Assembly (NCBI RefSeq): GCF_954871325.1
Contig: NC_088776.1
Span: forward strand, 6,641,985-6,705,984
Direction of reading: 5' to 3'
Origin: Gordionus sp. m RMFG-2023
Taxonomy: Eukaryota; Nematomorpha; Gordioida; Chordodea; Parachordodidae
DNA: 64,000 nt
Positions 33,848-47,154 of this stretch are shown here, piece by piece. A program made the translations under genes and the position numbers. Every line of letters begins with the position of its first letter. Within the stretch, counting starts at the first letter, position 1. The notes under the pieces are model-generated. The model ran no database searches. It was not told where the DNA came from and saw only the letters and a program-made list of their open reading frames with translations.

Positions 33848-36800
33848 TTACAGAGCAGTTATGAAGATAGTATGGAAGGCATAGGGAAAATTACTCATTT
33901 TATTATTATCATAATACTTGAATAAAACGCGTATTGCTATAATGTATTCGCGATTTGATGTCACATTACTAAAATCAAATGAATTCTTTCTTGGCTATAA
34001 TATGAAAATAAATAGTGATATATAAGAAATTGTTGTTTCATTAGAATAATCATAAAAATATTATGGTCATGAAATTCTTAGGCATTTGAACTTAAAATTG
34101 AAAACTGAAGAGGATTAAGAATGAGAATTATTCTTATAATTTTGAGGGGTTTAAATATTATTGTGCTTATTTGCATCTTGATTAATACTCCTTCTAAGTT
34201 CTTTTCCAAAATCTCAATTTTTTTTTCCATAAATACATATTTTGTTATTTACATTTTTTATGAAGTGCTCTTGCGAAAGAGAATACGTGTCAATAATGGT
34301 AGGTCGCAATTTAATGATGAAGCCGTAAAAATTTTGTTTGATGTGATTTGAATCCCATGATACCCATATATTAAATAATCCATTTCCCAAATCAATAACA
34401 CATGCTTTTTTAATCCTTGGAGCAAGCTTCAAATCAACTGTTTTTAAGAAGAGAATTGAATTTGTTTTAAAAAATAAATATCATAATAGAAGCATATTAA
34501 TTATTATAAGTCTATATATACATATCTTAATTTAGAAAGCCAAGTATATACCATGTCTAATTCCTCTTGTTGAATTTCGATCTATAAATTTATGATTAAT
34601 ATAAATTTTATTTGAAAATATGATTTAAAATATTCATACATAGTAAATTTATTCTTATAGGGAAAGCCGGGTTACATTGAGTACAGGGGAACTCTAGGTC
34701 ACTCCAACTATAATTTTTTTTATAAGACTGGAAATTTTAACCTAACATAGATAATTAAGTCATACATGATTGGCTAAAAAAATATTCGAAATTGGTATTT
34801 TAATTTTTACAGAAGAAAATTTGTTTTAGCATACCAAAAGTTATAAAAAAAATAATTGCATACTTTAATGTTTATATTTATAAATAAAACTTTTATAAAA
34901 TCTTAATAAATAAATTTTAGGAAAGTTAAAACCTAATTTTTTAATCTGAAAAACTTTCGGAATCAATAAAGAGGAATTAATATGATTCTGAATGCTATTT
35001 ATAAAGTTAGTGGGCTCAATCATAGTTGGTCATAGTATAGTTGTGACACTCTAACTCATTTTACCATTTGCAAGTTATACGAAACGTAATTACTATATAA
35101 ACGGATGGAACATCTTCTGTACTGAAGATTGATTATCATAATGCCTTTAATAATAAATTTATCATAACTTAGAGGTAAGTTTAGTATATAAGTATATGTA
35201 TATTTTTTAGGCACCAAATAGAATACTTATTTGTTAGTTATTATAATATTACCAATAAAATCATATGTGTCACAGACTCTAGTCTTACTGGAATATCGAT
35301 TTTTAATTAATTTATTTATTTAAACCTATATTTTATGAGTGAATCCACTATCACATATTCGTGTCCCAAAGTGACAAAAAAAAATTTCTTTTTCAAATTC
35401 AATTTTCTAAAAAAATATATATTAAAGCCTATACTTTAAGGATGCAGAAGATGTATTCAGATTAGTCTAATATTATTGAATTTATTTAGTTTTGATCAAA
35501 AATGTCCCAACCATCCTCGGTTTCTCACACTTTCTAAAATTTTATATAGGAAAGCTTATTAAAACAAACGTTGTTAATACTTCATAGAAGTAGCGAGCTA
35601 CAGCAACCTCTAACCATTATTGAATACTTTTCCTAGTGTTTTAAACGGCGCAATTTTTAAAAACAGCTGATCCAATATTTTAGTCAAAAATATTACGCAA
35701 GCCTGATTTTCGTTAATAAATGTTAAAACCTTTCTGCCATCTAGAGCAAAATCTCCAAGCTTACATAATATCTTTGGCTAAAATATCGGGTTAGCCGTTT
35801 TAAAACACTATTCTCAACCAAATATCAAAAAGTTAAATGGTTCACAGTCACGTTTGAAGTTTCAGTTCGGGGACAAAGTTTTCAATGGTTCAGCTTTTGT
35901 TGTATAAATTATAACGGTTAATACTATTCCAGTTCCGAATTCATTTTAAATCATTCGATTATATGTTCCATACGGAATTTTAATAAAGTTATAATTCTTT
36001 ATTTATTCAACCTTTTGTAAAAAATACTATATCCTTATATTATATATAGCTTTAGTCACTTGACGTCTCTTTTGATAATACTAGTGTTGTTAAACTGCCT
36101 AATTGTAGTCAACTAAAACAAGTGTAGCTCCGTATTTATCCAAAAATATTAAAATCAATCTTCAAGTTAAGACTCAACTTAGAAACTTAATTCAATTTTA
36201 TTAGCTAAAGGCTTGACTAAGCCGCAATAGAGATGGTCAAAGTTAGGTAATTTAATGTCCTTCTTTTAAATCTAAAAAAGCAGGATAAGAGAAACTGTAT
36301 CGACAGCTGTGTATCATATTATTCGATATATAATTATTTAAATAAAATTGAATGAATTTAAATCTAACATTTGAATATTTTCCATGGTGAAAAATCTGGA
36401 ATAAATAATTGGGATCCGTAGCCGATGAAAAGTTTTATGAAATATGTTACACGTTTATCTAAGTCTCTTATAACTAATTTGTTCCGTTTCTATTTTGTTT
36501 GAAATTTAAAAAAAAAATAATATATTCCATACATAAATAATTAAAAGTTTTATAAGGTTCATTATTGAATTTTATTAAATAAATATAAAAAAAACCATGA
36601 GTTTGTTGTCGAACTTTGTGGAAATCTGTTGAGGCGTCTCGATATCGTCAAGATCATTTAACACGTAGCCATAATGTAGAGCCAAATTATTGGCCATCAA
36701 CGATGGAGCCTTAAATTTTATTTTTATATTATAAGTTAGGTTTTCATCCTTCGCTATGTTGATTCTGAAATTTCTTGGATCATAAATTGACCTATTTCGC

Positions 36801-37020
36801 AATTGACAGTTTGTGATTTTGGGTTTGAAACCTTCATCCATGTACAAAGCATAATGCGTGATTAGTATTCATCATATTAAATTTCGTTTATTTTTTAAAT
36901 AAATTCATTTTTAAAATAAAATAATACAGGATATTTACCAGTTAAAGATGTAATATTCAAGTCCTGTGCAACGAAGTACATCAGGCTTAAGAATATGTTG
37001 TAAGAACATTTTTTAGACAT
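33848..37020 (-). CDS. Secreted FN3-like protein, copy B (5 exons)
   Basis: Paralogue of copy A with the same exon plan: 36939-37020, 36596-36831, 34552-34581, 34253-34426 and 33848-33994, exon lengths identical to A. Exon 1 reads MSKKCSYNIFLSLMYFVAQD, a signal peptide. Exon 2 carries NLTYNIKIKFKAPSLMANNL. The microexon reads IEIQQEELDM. Exons 4-5 carry GLFNIWVSWDSNHI, GFIIKLRPTIIDTY and REYIIAIRVLF, the FN3-like pattern. All exons are open, so it may be functional. Introns hold the MITE shared with A (35634-35810) and a private one at about 36083. Function unknown. Confidence 0.72.
35634..35810. mobile_element. hAT-type MITE in copy B (shared with A)
   Basis: Same insertion as 24247-24418: ends 'tagtgttttaaacggc' and 'gccgttttaaaacacta', right flank ttctcaac. 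The left flank duplication has worn. Confidence 0.85.
36083..36262. mobile_element. MITE insertion private to copy B
   Basis: Copy A reads 'gataatactgtccttc' without a break at about 24666-24681. Copy B has about 180 bp inserted there, starting 'tagtgttgttaaactgcc' and containing 'gtcaactaaaac' like the MITE at 9786. The right end is worn. Confidence 0.6.
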
Positions 37021-37869
37021 TAGAGTAGAAGATTTATTCGTAAAATTAATTCAAAAATTAAGTTAATTAATAAAAAAAACCAATGAAAAGAAGATATCAA
37101 AACCTTTTTACACTTATACAGAGTAATTATTCTAACATAATTCATTGAACTTTATAGATAGGTTCAATATATAACAAATTTGATATATATTTCTTTGGAT
37201 GTATACGTTAACATAAATTTAATTAACTTTATATGCTATATTTTTATCGCTTAAACGTAAGATAAAAAATAAGAATACTTTAATAAAAAACGTAGCACAA
37301 AAAAAGGTAAACTGGGATGGGAGGGGGGTAGGAAAGGGGATTGTGATTAACATTTTCACTTTCCTATTAAAAGTTTAAGATATAATTTATGTGACGGAGA
37401 CTCGCTTCTAGCCTTTTCTCCTAAATAAGAACAAAATTACTAGTAAAAGGAAAATTAAGCATAAATTGACTTCTTGCCCATAGTATTGAGCTTATATAAG
37501 ATAGATAAATAGCAAGAAAACAACTATGCGTAATTTACCACTTTGCCTATAACTATTTTGCCTATATAATAGCAAAAAATGCAAATTTAATTGAAAAAAA
37601 ACTCAAATCGGACAATTTTCTTATATTGCATTTGCTCACCTAAATGAGTTCAAATTTAATTTTTGGGAAAAATGAACAAATTTAATAACAAATGGAGTAA
37701 TTGAGAATATACATTCTAAAACACAAAAGGAGATATGCCATTTCAGTCACAACCTAATTTTAATCATAAGTCATCATAACTCATTATTTTAGTCGCGTCT
37801 TATATGTAGGTATCATATGATGAAGAAAAAATTAATAATAAAAGAAACAATGTGTTTTTTATATCTGAT

Positions 37870-38890
37870 AAGACCTTTTTCTAACCAATGTGGACGAGAT
37901 TGGGACTTGGAATCCTCATAGATATGGGATGGGGTATTTTTATATCTATACACCATAAAAAATGATTTCTATAATTTGACCGTTGATAAATTACTAAGTT
38001 TTTTCAATGATTTTGCGTTCTCATCTAATTCTAATAACCAGTAGAGTTAGCTAGCAACCCTCAAAAGATGTCATTAAATTGCGTACGCTTAAACTATATG
38101 CACTTGGAATGTCACTTTTAGGTTTTACATATTATCATAATCTTTTCTATCTTCCGAAAATTGGAAGATTTTAATTGGGGTTTCTCACAATTACCCTCGA
38201 AAATGGGTGGTTTAAATTTATAACAATTAAATCTTATCTTTCTTTATTTTTGGCATCGTGTTTGATGAACAACGCCATGATATCTTCTTTTATCACTCTT
38301 AAAGATAAACTTTTAAATTCGGCCTTGACAGCTTGGGTAGCTTTAGCTCCACCTGAAGCTGTTTTACCCACAATATTAATACACATTTTCGAACTTTTAA
38401 TTAAAAAATTTTCAAAATACTATCATCTAACCCCCTTTTGGAGTATATTCAACTATTACAAAATACAGACTGTACTAGCGGTTATGAATGGTTGGAAGCA
38501 TTACCAAGTCATAACCTAGGTAACCTCTTATCAGATAAACAATTAAGAGTTGCCATAGGTTATCGAATTGGATGTAACATAGTTCAACCACATACATGCA
38601 TCAAATGTAAAATATTAGTTGACTCCTAAGTAAGACATGGTCTTAATTGTATATAAAGTCAAGGACATGCAAGACATGCAGCAATAAATTCAGCTATTAG
38701 CCATTCTTCTACCGGAGGCCCGAATATAAAACATCTTGGAGCCTGCTAATTTATGATTAGATGAAGGCCTAAAACCGGATGGCTTAACTTCTGTACCTTG
38801 GTCATTAGGGAAATCCTTAATTTGGGACTTCACATGCGTATCTTCATTACCAAAAAATTTATCTAATCCGGTTGACATAGCCGAGAAATA
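37870..38890 (+). pseudogene. RT retroelement, C-terminal part (copy B unit)
   Basis: Two overlapping open stretches. 38175-38519 reads SYLSLFLASCLMNNAMISSF, the region after the RT domain. 38438-38629 reads WLEALPSHNLGNLLSDKQLR then YRIGCNIVQPHTCIKC, the start of the Cys-rich tail typical of this family. Further downstream 'acaagcaatgcaagacatgcagc'-like and 'tgggacttcacatg' pieces match the rest of the tail. Several breaks; not functional. Confidence 0.7.
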
Positions 38891-39699
38891 AAATAATTAA
38901 ATATTCCAAATTAACAAATTATATTTTTTTTTACCAATCGTTATCTCTTACCTTGGACATATGTCAAGTGAAACTTTAAAATTTTTAAAAACTATAAGCG
39001 GCAAAATAAGAGACCTTACATCAGAACCTAAAGAATATTATTTTCTAAAACAAAATATACAAATTACAATTTTAAAATACAATTATTCATGTTTTTTGGT
39101 AACTTGTAGTCCCACCTCTCTTTTAATAGAATGAGGTTTTAATTAATTAATTTATTTTTTTAAAAAAATATTTTATTTAGTTTTGATATATGTATGTTAT
39201 TTTATAATAAAAAAAAAAAATAAATTTGATAAATTTGTCTTTAATATGGAAAATTTTTTGGAATAATTGGTTGGTAAAATTATATATTTAATTTAAAATA
39301 TTTTACTAATTCTATTTTGGGGAGAGAAAGATAAAACAATATAATAAAAATATTTATTTTTTTAAAAAAAATATTTCTTATTTTTTTTAATATATTTTTT
39401 TAAAATAATAAATTTGCGATCGTGTCGATATTTGGAAAATTTTCACAACTCTTTAATTTTAAATCAATAATGGAGTATAATATTTAAAAAATAGGCTTGT
39501 GTTATATTTGATGCTACTAAGTTAGGACCATTAAATCAATTACTAGATAATTAAGCAATTTATTTGAATAAACATTATATGTAAACAATGATAATATATA
39601 TAATTTTAAGGAAAAACAAAAATAGTTCTATAAATTTATATCATTTAAAAATTTAATTAATTAATTTATTTAAACTTGACATATTTTTATTAATTCACA

Positions 39700-40181
39700 C
39701 ATATATAAATGAGTGGAAGATTTTCTTCCAGTTCCGGGGATGCTCGACTTAAGATCCTTCCATAAACGCTTAATACGCTGAGTATGGGTTGATATATATC
39801 ATTTGGTCTATAAAATTTCTGCTGTGATTGAACGAGTAGGATCATATCCATTTTCATTAACATTGTTATAACTTGAAAAAAATATTAAATTCAAAACATT
39901 TCCACCAATATCCCACACGATCGCATATTTAAAAAAAATGATAATTTTAAAATAATTCTAGTGTTGTTAAACGGCTAACTTAATAGTTTATCCTAAAAAA
40001 TATTACGCGAGCCACAAGATTTAGCTCATAGGTGGCACAAAGGTTTGGGGATCTATTCGCGAAATCTCGAGGCTTATTCAATATTTTTATAGGTGAAATT
40101 TTGAGTTGGACCTTTTTAAAAACCGGCTCAAATTGAGCCATTTAACGACACTAAAATTTCCCCGAGTTTCAGTGACTTACC
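39700..40181 (-). mobile_element. Merlin-type transposon remnant, inverted copy
   Basis: On the minus strand, 39793 downwards reads THTQRIKRLWKDLKSSIPGT, which matches the HTQ.IE..W...K end of the DDE domain in Merlin/ISXO2-like transposases. The terminus 'ttccccgagtttcagtga' with ttacc at 40153-40181 matches both ends of the element at 45022-45803 in inverted form. The other end is not clear, somewhere near 39340. Confidence 0.65.
39959..40153. mobile_element. TAGTGTTGTTAAACGGC-family MITE
   Basis: Starts 'tagtgttgttaaacggc' and ends 'gagccatttaacgacacta'. It is 195 bp and inserted close to the end of the Merlin-like copy at 39700-40181. The related Merlin copy at 45022-45803 lacks it. Confidence 0.75.
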
Positions 40182-40689
40182 ATATAATGAAATAATATTT
40201 TTTTTATAAAATAAAGTTTAGGCTTGGTGAATAAAAAAATATTATGAATTTTTCTCGAAAAAGAAAGGTCGAATTCATTAACCTAAATTTAGATTATGAT
40301 TATTTTATTTTTAATAAAGTTCGATCTTTAATCTAATTTCGAGAGTATTTTTGATGTCTTATAAAGTCGACCTGCTCAATAAAAACATGTTTATTAAAAG
40401 GAATAGGAATTTAAATTATGAACGCGTTTACGAATTTTACCGCGTTACCTTTAAATAAACACTGACCGCTAACGAAATTTTTGAAGAAGAACGGCCAATG
40501 ATTATGAATTTTCATTTTTAAAAAAAAATGTTTGCGGCATTAATTTCATTATGTATATAGTTACTATAAGAGTTAGAAATGCCCTTCAATATATAAAATG
40601 ATGCTAATTTAGAAAAAGCTAATAATAAGAAGAATAATAAATCTAGTTAGAGTGAATTATCAAATCAAGTTATTCTATAATTTTTGATG

Positions 40690-41370
40690 GCAACACAATA
40701 CTTAAGATAAAACACCTTCCTCGGGCTTATTTTCTGCAGATATGAGTTTGTCCAGATCTTTTATGAAAACGCTGGTAAGAACACTAAATATGGTAAGAAT
40801 TAAATGTAGCAATGGGTAATATGTAGTAGCTAGAGATGTTAGGGCATTTTGAGAATTTTCCTAATTCAACCCTTATAGGAAGTAAAAAGGGGAACATTTA
40901 AGTCCAAGTCATTTTATGGAGTATTGGGAATTCCATCTGGACTGCGGCTATTATTAAATAGACCTGAATAGTTCAAGAGATGAAGGCAGAAACGAGGGCT
41001 CCTCGCTTCTGTAAATGAAGTGACTATGAAGCTGTTATATTTGCAATGAAGAGAGTGATTATCAATTGTCAAGTTCTACGAATTCCTAAGCTAAAAATAT
41101 TTAAATTACTTATCTCCAAAAAAGGGTCAAGACGGCTATTATTATCTAATATTTAAAATTTCTTACTATAGAAATATATTTTTAAGTAATATTTAAATTA
41201 TTATGAAAGCACATTGTCCTAGTTCATTATAAAGGATCTGTCAAATAGCCTTTACGAATAATAAAGCTGATAATTTATTTATTAATTAACAATTTTTATA
41301 TTAAAATTATTCCCTATAATTCCATCATATAATAATGAAAAAATATAATTTTATTTAAATCATAGTAAGA
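40690..41370. repeat. Conserved block X, second copy
   Basis: Second copy of the block at 31560-32280, lying directly beside the last exon of copy C. No continuous frame. See the first copy. Confidence 0.45.
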
Positions 41371-41596
41371 TATTATTATAATCGAAATAATCATTATAAT
41401 AAAAGTTTGATTAAGAAGTGCTCAAGGCGTAAATTTTTTGAAACTGGGAAAAATGATCTTTAAGGCATAACAGGTGATTATGAAATATGACAATACCATA
41501 TGTAGTGCACAAATAGCAAAAATAATGAAAATAGCCCAAAAATTGATATTTATTTATATTATATAGGAAACTAATAAAATAAAATTCACTCTTAAC

Positions 41597-44198
41597 TCAA
41601 TTTTTGTAAATATGTCTAGTAAAACACTCCAATTCTGAACAAATTTTAGGAACAGTTATGAAGACATTATGGAAGAAGTAAGGATGATATATCATTTTAT
41701 CATTATCATAATCATTGAATAAAATGCGAATCCTTATTCTGTATTCGAGATTTGATGTCACATTACTAAAATCAAATGAAGTCTCTCTTGGCTATAATAT
41801 GAAAAAATAATAATATGTAAGATATTGTTGACCCATTTAAAGGCAAAAAATAATATTAGTATGGAAATTGTTTAAGGATTAGAACCGATTATTAAAAACT
41901 GAAGAGGAATATTAAGTATGAGAATGCCCCTTGTGATTTTTAGGGGTATAAATATTGTCGCATTTATTTACATCCTGTCTAATCATTACTTCATCTTAGT
42001 TCTTAGTCCAAAATCTCTATTTTATTTATAAATACAAATTATGTCATTTACGTTTTTTATAGTGTGCGTTTGCCAAATAGAACTCTTGTCTATACGGGTA
42101 GATGTCAATCCAAGGACAAAGCCGGTAAAATTTTGCTCGATGTGTTTAGAATCCCAAGTTACCGATATATTAAATATTCCTTTGCCCAAATCAATCACAC
42201 ATGCATTATTAATCCTCGGGGCGAGTATTAAATTAGCTGTTTATAAGAAGAATATTGAATTGTTTTTATTTAAATAGCTAATTTAAAAAAGCATTTTCGA
42301 TGATATAGGTGAGTAGTATATTATTATTTTTAAAAAACTAAAAAGATTGATTGAATAAACTTATATTTAGCATTAAAAATATGAGATAGAATATTTAATT
42401 TAGCAATTATATTATAATGTATATACCTCGCCTAATTTCTCTTGATGATTTTCTATCTATAATTTAAAAAAAAAATTCTTTGAAAATAATGATTTAAAAA
42501 AAATATATACATATACATAGTATTTCTAAGATTTCTAAATGATAAAATCGGCACGTGGCTGAAAAACATGTCGAGCAGTAACCTTGGAAATTTCTTAATG
42601 AATGAACATTTTAGAGTGACATTAGGATATGACTCGGATGCGACCAAGTTCGTCTTATCATAGAATGAACTGCAACCTCTTAGTAAATGCTAAAGGGAAG
42701 ACATGGCTTTAATTGCATTAAAGTCAAGGTCGACATCAACGATTAAATAAATTAGCAAGCCTTCATCTATAGAGCCCCGCATAAATCTAGAACCTTACAA
42801 TATTTTAACAGATGACGATCTAAGACTTGCCGGCCTGAACACTATCCCCTGGGTCATGAGAAAATTCTTTATTTGGGATTATACATGTTTCTCATCCTTC
42901 TCCATTAATATAAATAGCAACCTGCTTACTCTAGCAGAGACTAAAAAACAAACAAATACAAAACTCAACAATTTCAAATTCTCTAATTCTAACTTCTACC
43001 AACAGAGAGTTTGCTCCTATCATCTTCGATTTAAAAAAACTTAGCTCATAGAATTATTACAAACATTTGAACATAGGGAATTCTTGTTTCTTAAACAGAA
43101 AATACAAATATATATTTTTTAATTTTAACTATTGTTCCTTTTTAGGGAACCCAATTATGATTTTCTATTCTTATTTTTAATATATAGCTTATGTAATGAT
43201 ATTTAATTTTATACAATAAGGTTCTCATATATTAAAAACAAATTAAAAATACCGTCTATTCCGTAAAAAAATATCTCATTAAAAATAAAGCCACTTCAAA
43301 AATGTAGCAAACCGTATCAACTAACGAATATTTGATACTTCACAACCAAATATCAAAAGGTTCAATGGTTCCAGTCTAATTTAAAGGTTCAGTTCGATGA
43401 CAAAAAATTTGACGGTTCTTTAAATAATAAAGTTATGATTCAGTTCAGATTCCTTTCGTATTACTGATTTTATGTTCCATGGGGATAAGATAGTTTTTTA
43501 AATAGGTGACTTAAAAGATTCATATAAGTAAAAAAAATAATTTAAAAAAAAATAAATATAATTGAATGAATTTTAAATATTACATTTGAATATTTTCCAA
43601 GCTGAAAAATCGTGGAAATATGTAAAAGGTGAATAAGCGATTGCAAGTTGTATGAAATAAGTTACGCCTTTAACTAAGTTTTTATTAACTAATTCGTTCT
43701 TTTCCTATTTTATTTGAAATTTAAAAAAATAATTAATTATAGTAAAAAAAATTCTATTTTTTAAAAAAACCATGGGTTGGTTGTTGAACTTTAGGAAAAC
43801 AAGATAAGGTTCCTCCTTATCTCTAACTTCATACATCATGTAGGAGTAATCTATGATTGAATAATTAGGCATCAAAGATTTAGGAGCCCTGAATTTTATT
43901 TTTATATTATAAGTTTGGCCTTTATCTTTCATTAGGTTAATTCTGAAATCTCTTGCACCATAAATTGTCCGATTTCGCAATTGGCAGTTTGTGATTATGT
44001 GTTTGAAATCTTCACCCATGAATAAAGTATAATGATTAATATTCATTATATTAAATTTGGATAACAATTATTATCTATGTTTATTTTTTAAAATTTAATA
44101 AATACAAGATATTTACCAGTTAAAGATGTAATATTCAGGTCCGCTATAACGAAGTATATTAGGCTTAAGAATACGTAATAAAAATAATTTTTTGACAT
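41597..44198 (-). CDS. Secreted FN3-like protein, copy C
   Basis: Paralogue of A and B: exons 44117-44198, 43771-44009, 42427-42456, about 42052-42225 and 41597-41791. Signal peptide MSKNYFYYVFLSLIYFVIAD. Exon 2 is one codon longer than in A/B (RAPKSLMPNYSIIDYSYMMY) and close to copy D. Exons 4-5 keep IFNISVTWDSKHIEQNF and LEYRIRIRILF. The microexon reads IENHQEKLGE. Two doubts: the AAG acceptor used for exon 4 in A/B is not present here, and the stop at the end of exon 5 is lost so the frame runs 16 codons further. It may be decaying. An RT fragment (42530-43040) sits between the microexon and exon 2. Confidence 0.62.
42530..43040 (+). pseudogene. RT retroelement tail inserted in copy C
   Basis: Readable pieces WLKNMSSSNLGNFLMNEHFR and, at 42856-43044, MRKFFIWDYTCFSSFS match the tail of the same RT family (the WD-T-C motif). 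It replaces part of the intron alignment between copy C and copies A/B. Several breaks. Confidence 0.6.
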
Positions 44199-45021
44199 CA
44201 GTGAGGAAGATTTCTTCGTAAATGAATTCAAAAATAATTAAATAAAAAAGCTTATAAAAAATAAGATATTAGAATTTTTTTTGAAAAATATTTTATAATT
44301 ACACGTATGCATAATAATGATAAAAATAAACTTTATATTTTAGACATAATAAAAGGTTAAATAAAAAAACAATTTAGATGCGTTAATAAAAATTGAATTA
44401 AAACCAGTATATGCTCTTTTTTTTATAACCTAAATTAAGATAAATTTAACAATATTTTAAGAAAAAATATTAAATATTGTAGGCTTTATGCCTTTAATGT
44501 TTCGTTTATATAAGCTAGATACAAAATATAAAAGGCGTACATTGATAATTTTGCCCAAATAGAAGCAGAAAATGAAAATTTAATTGAAAAAGCGCACATC
44601 GGATAAATCTCCTATATCCCATTCGCTCACCAAATGAGAGCAAATAGGTGATATGTCATTTCAGACACAACTTAATTTTGATCATAAGTCCTTAACATTG
44701 AAATTTTAGTCGTTACTTATATGTAGGTGTCATATTATAATAAAAAGAATAAAAACTAATAGAAAACCATGTGTTTTTAATATATATGTTATAGAAATAT
44801 CTCATGTTAAAAATATTTATATTTCTAAAACAAAAGTAAATTAATCTTTTATTATATTAAGTATATTTGTAATTTCAAAAATAGCCTAGTTCGCGATTTA
44901 AATCAAGGCTGTGAGAAAGCTTTCTATTAAATATTTTCAAAAATTTTATGAAGGACTTCTCAAAGTTAGCTATACTATTACAGAATAAAATCATGATTTA
45001 AAAGAAGAGAATTTTAAGATT
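44199..45021. other. 5' flank of copy C
   Basis: Aligns in order with the upstream flanks of A, B and D, for example 'tcctatatcccattcgctca' at about 44609. No exon recognised. Confidence 0.5.
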
Positions 45022-45803
45022 GGTAACTCACTGAAACTCGAGGAAATTTTAAATATTTTTTTTTATTAAAAAATAATAAATATGCTATCGCACAAATCTT
45101 AAAATTTAATATTTTTTCAAGTTATAACAATCTTAATGAAAATGGATATGATCGTTACTCGTTCACACGGCAGAAACTTTATAGACTCAAATGATAATCG
45201 ACCCATACTCAACGTATTGAGCTTTTATGGAGGGATCTTAAGGCGAGCATCCCCAGAACTGGAAGAAAATCTTCCTCTCATTTATATATATGAGAATATT
45301 CTTATCTTCGTAATATACAAAAATATGTCAAATTTAAGTGAATTAATAAAATTTTTAAAATGATATAAATTTATATAGACTATTTATGTTTTTCCTTAAA
45401 ATTATATATTATGTTTATTCAAATAGATTGCTTATCTAGTATTATGATTTAATAGTCCTAACTTAGTAGCATACAATATAGCACACGCCTTTTTAAAATT
45501 TTTATGTAAAAATTAAAGAATTGTGAAAATTTTCACAAGAAAAAAAATATAATTCTTAAAACTATTGAGTAGTAAAATTTTGAATTATTGTTATATCATA
45601 AAATTTCCACCCATATTTACACGATCGCATATTTATTATTTCTAAATAAAAAAAATATTTAAAAAATAAATAAAAAATATTTAAGTAAAAAAAAATATTA
45701 AAAGAAAATAAATAAAAAATATTTTAAAAAAATATTAAAAGAAAATAAATAAAAAATATTTAAAAAAAATATTAAAAATTTCCCCGAGTTTCAATGAGTT
45801 ACC
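45022..45803 (+). mobile_element. Merlin-type transposon, short copy
   Basis: Inverted ends: 45022-45050 starts ggtaactcactgaaactcg, and 45776-45803 ends with ccgagtttcaatgagttacc. Inside, about 45118-45300 reads THTQRIELLWRDLKASIPRT in one frame, the end of a Merlin/ISXO2-like DDE transposase domain; a stop-free frame of 75 codons at 45136-45363 is a shadow. Only this C-terminal part is present, so the copy is an internal deletion product. I could not confirm a target duplication. Confidence 0.72.
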
Positions 45804-46199
45804 AAAATATTTACAAATTCTATTATGGGGAGAGAAAGAAAAAAACAAAAAAATAAAATAAATACTATTAATAAATTTTTTTTTATAAATTGTGCGATTA
45901 TGTTAAATTTAGTCTTTTATATTATAATTATATAAGCTATATGTAATCATATAATATGTTTAAATTTTTTTTGTATCTTAATCATATCATATGTTTATTT
46001 TGATATTAATAAAATATTAACATTAAGTATAAAAATATAAATAAATAATTTCTCATAATATTTTATTTAATTACGAATATAATATTTAGAAATAATATTT
46101 AAAAAATAAATTTATTTATAATGGTAAATAAATATACAATTAAATTATATATATTTATTATAAAAAAAAGGAAAAAAAAACGCCAACAAAATAATTGAA
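45804..46199. other. AT-rich DNA
   Basis: Almost pure A/T. Begins with 'ggggagagaaag', a phrase also next to the RT/Merlin pieces at 39320 and 63360. No gene seen. Confidence 0.5.
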
Positions 46200-47140
46200 T
46201 TTAAAACTAATCATCATCTTGTGGGATATGGCTGCCTATCAAGTTAATGTAATTAGCCCTGTGAATCGCTATGGCCAGTCTTTGAGAAGGCTTCGCGAGG
46301 TTCATCCGTATGTTTGCAGATGTGCGAACCAAGTTCCTTGAAAAAAAGATAAACACAATTATAAAAGGTTGTAAGGGTTGAGGAAATAATTGGAATGAAT
46401 ATGAATTCTTGAGAAATTTCAGAATATTTTGCTATTTTTCTCAAGAATGTTAAGAGTTTGATTGGATGGTGCAAAAGAATCAATACACGAGTAATCTCAA
46501 ACAAAGAATTGACCATGCTTCCAAATTTGAGAAATACCATCAGTACTTTCCCATCATCTAGAAAGACCAGAAGGTTCAAGAATAGAAGGAATTTGAGTTG
46601 ATCTCAAAGCGCTGAGGATAATCCAATTGCATAAATTATGTCTAACTTTGAAAAAAAAGACAATGAAGGCTATGTCTACCATTATCCAAAACGGCAGAAC
46701 TGTAACCTGAACATGTATGGGGTTGGGTTATTAGGCGGTTTAAACGAATACCGATGTAGTGAGTGAGCTCATTTTAGTTAAGTTGTAATTTAAATTAACT
46801 GAGAGAATGGCTTCAAGCAACTCATGGTCAGAACAATCAGGAGCGAGGAGAATAAAGGAGGGTCAGAAGATTGCATTCTGGAAAGGAGTAATTCAACGCA
46901 GCTTGCAATAATAGGCCCACCCCAGTCCTTCTGCTTATTCGTTTCTGGAAGTGAATGTACAGCGTTAATTCGTGATCTTCACTCGATTATGGCACCATTA
47001 TAGGAAGGGTCAGGTTTTATAAATTGGGAATTTACTATATTTTTTGTTATAAGACAACTGGATATGAAGGCAGTTAGGGCAAGATCGGGGATTTGATACC
47101 AAGTCCACCTATCTTGGTGAGTATATATAAAAAAATAAAT
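46200..47140 (-). pseudogene. RT retroelement, C-terminal part, minus strand
   Basis: Higher GC than its surroundings. On the minus strand, in order: IGGLGIKSP and DLALTAFISSCLI (post-RT region) at about 47120-47050, KDWGGPIIASCVELLLSRMQ at about 46930-46870, then SILEPSGLSR at about 46590, DYSCIDSFAPSNQ at about 46490, and a final part near 46250. This is the same family as the plus-strand pieces and the only one in this orientation. Several breaks. Confidence 0.68.
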
Positions 47141-47154
47141 AAAATATGTAATAT

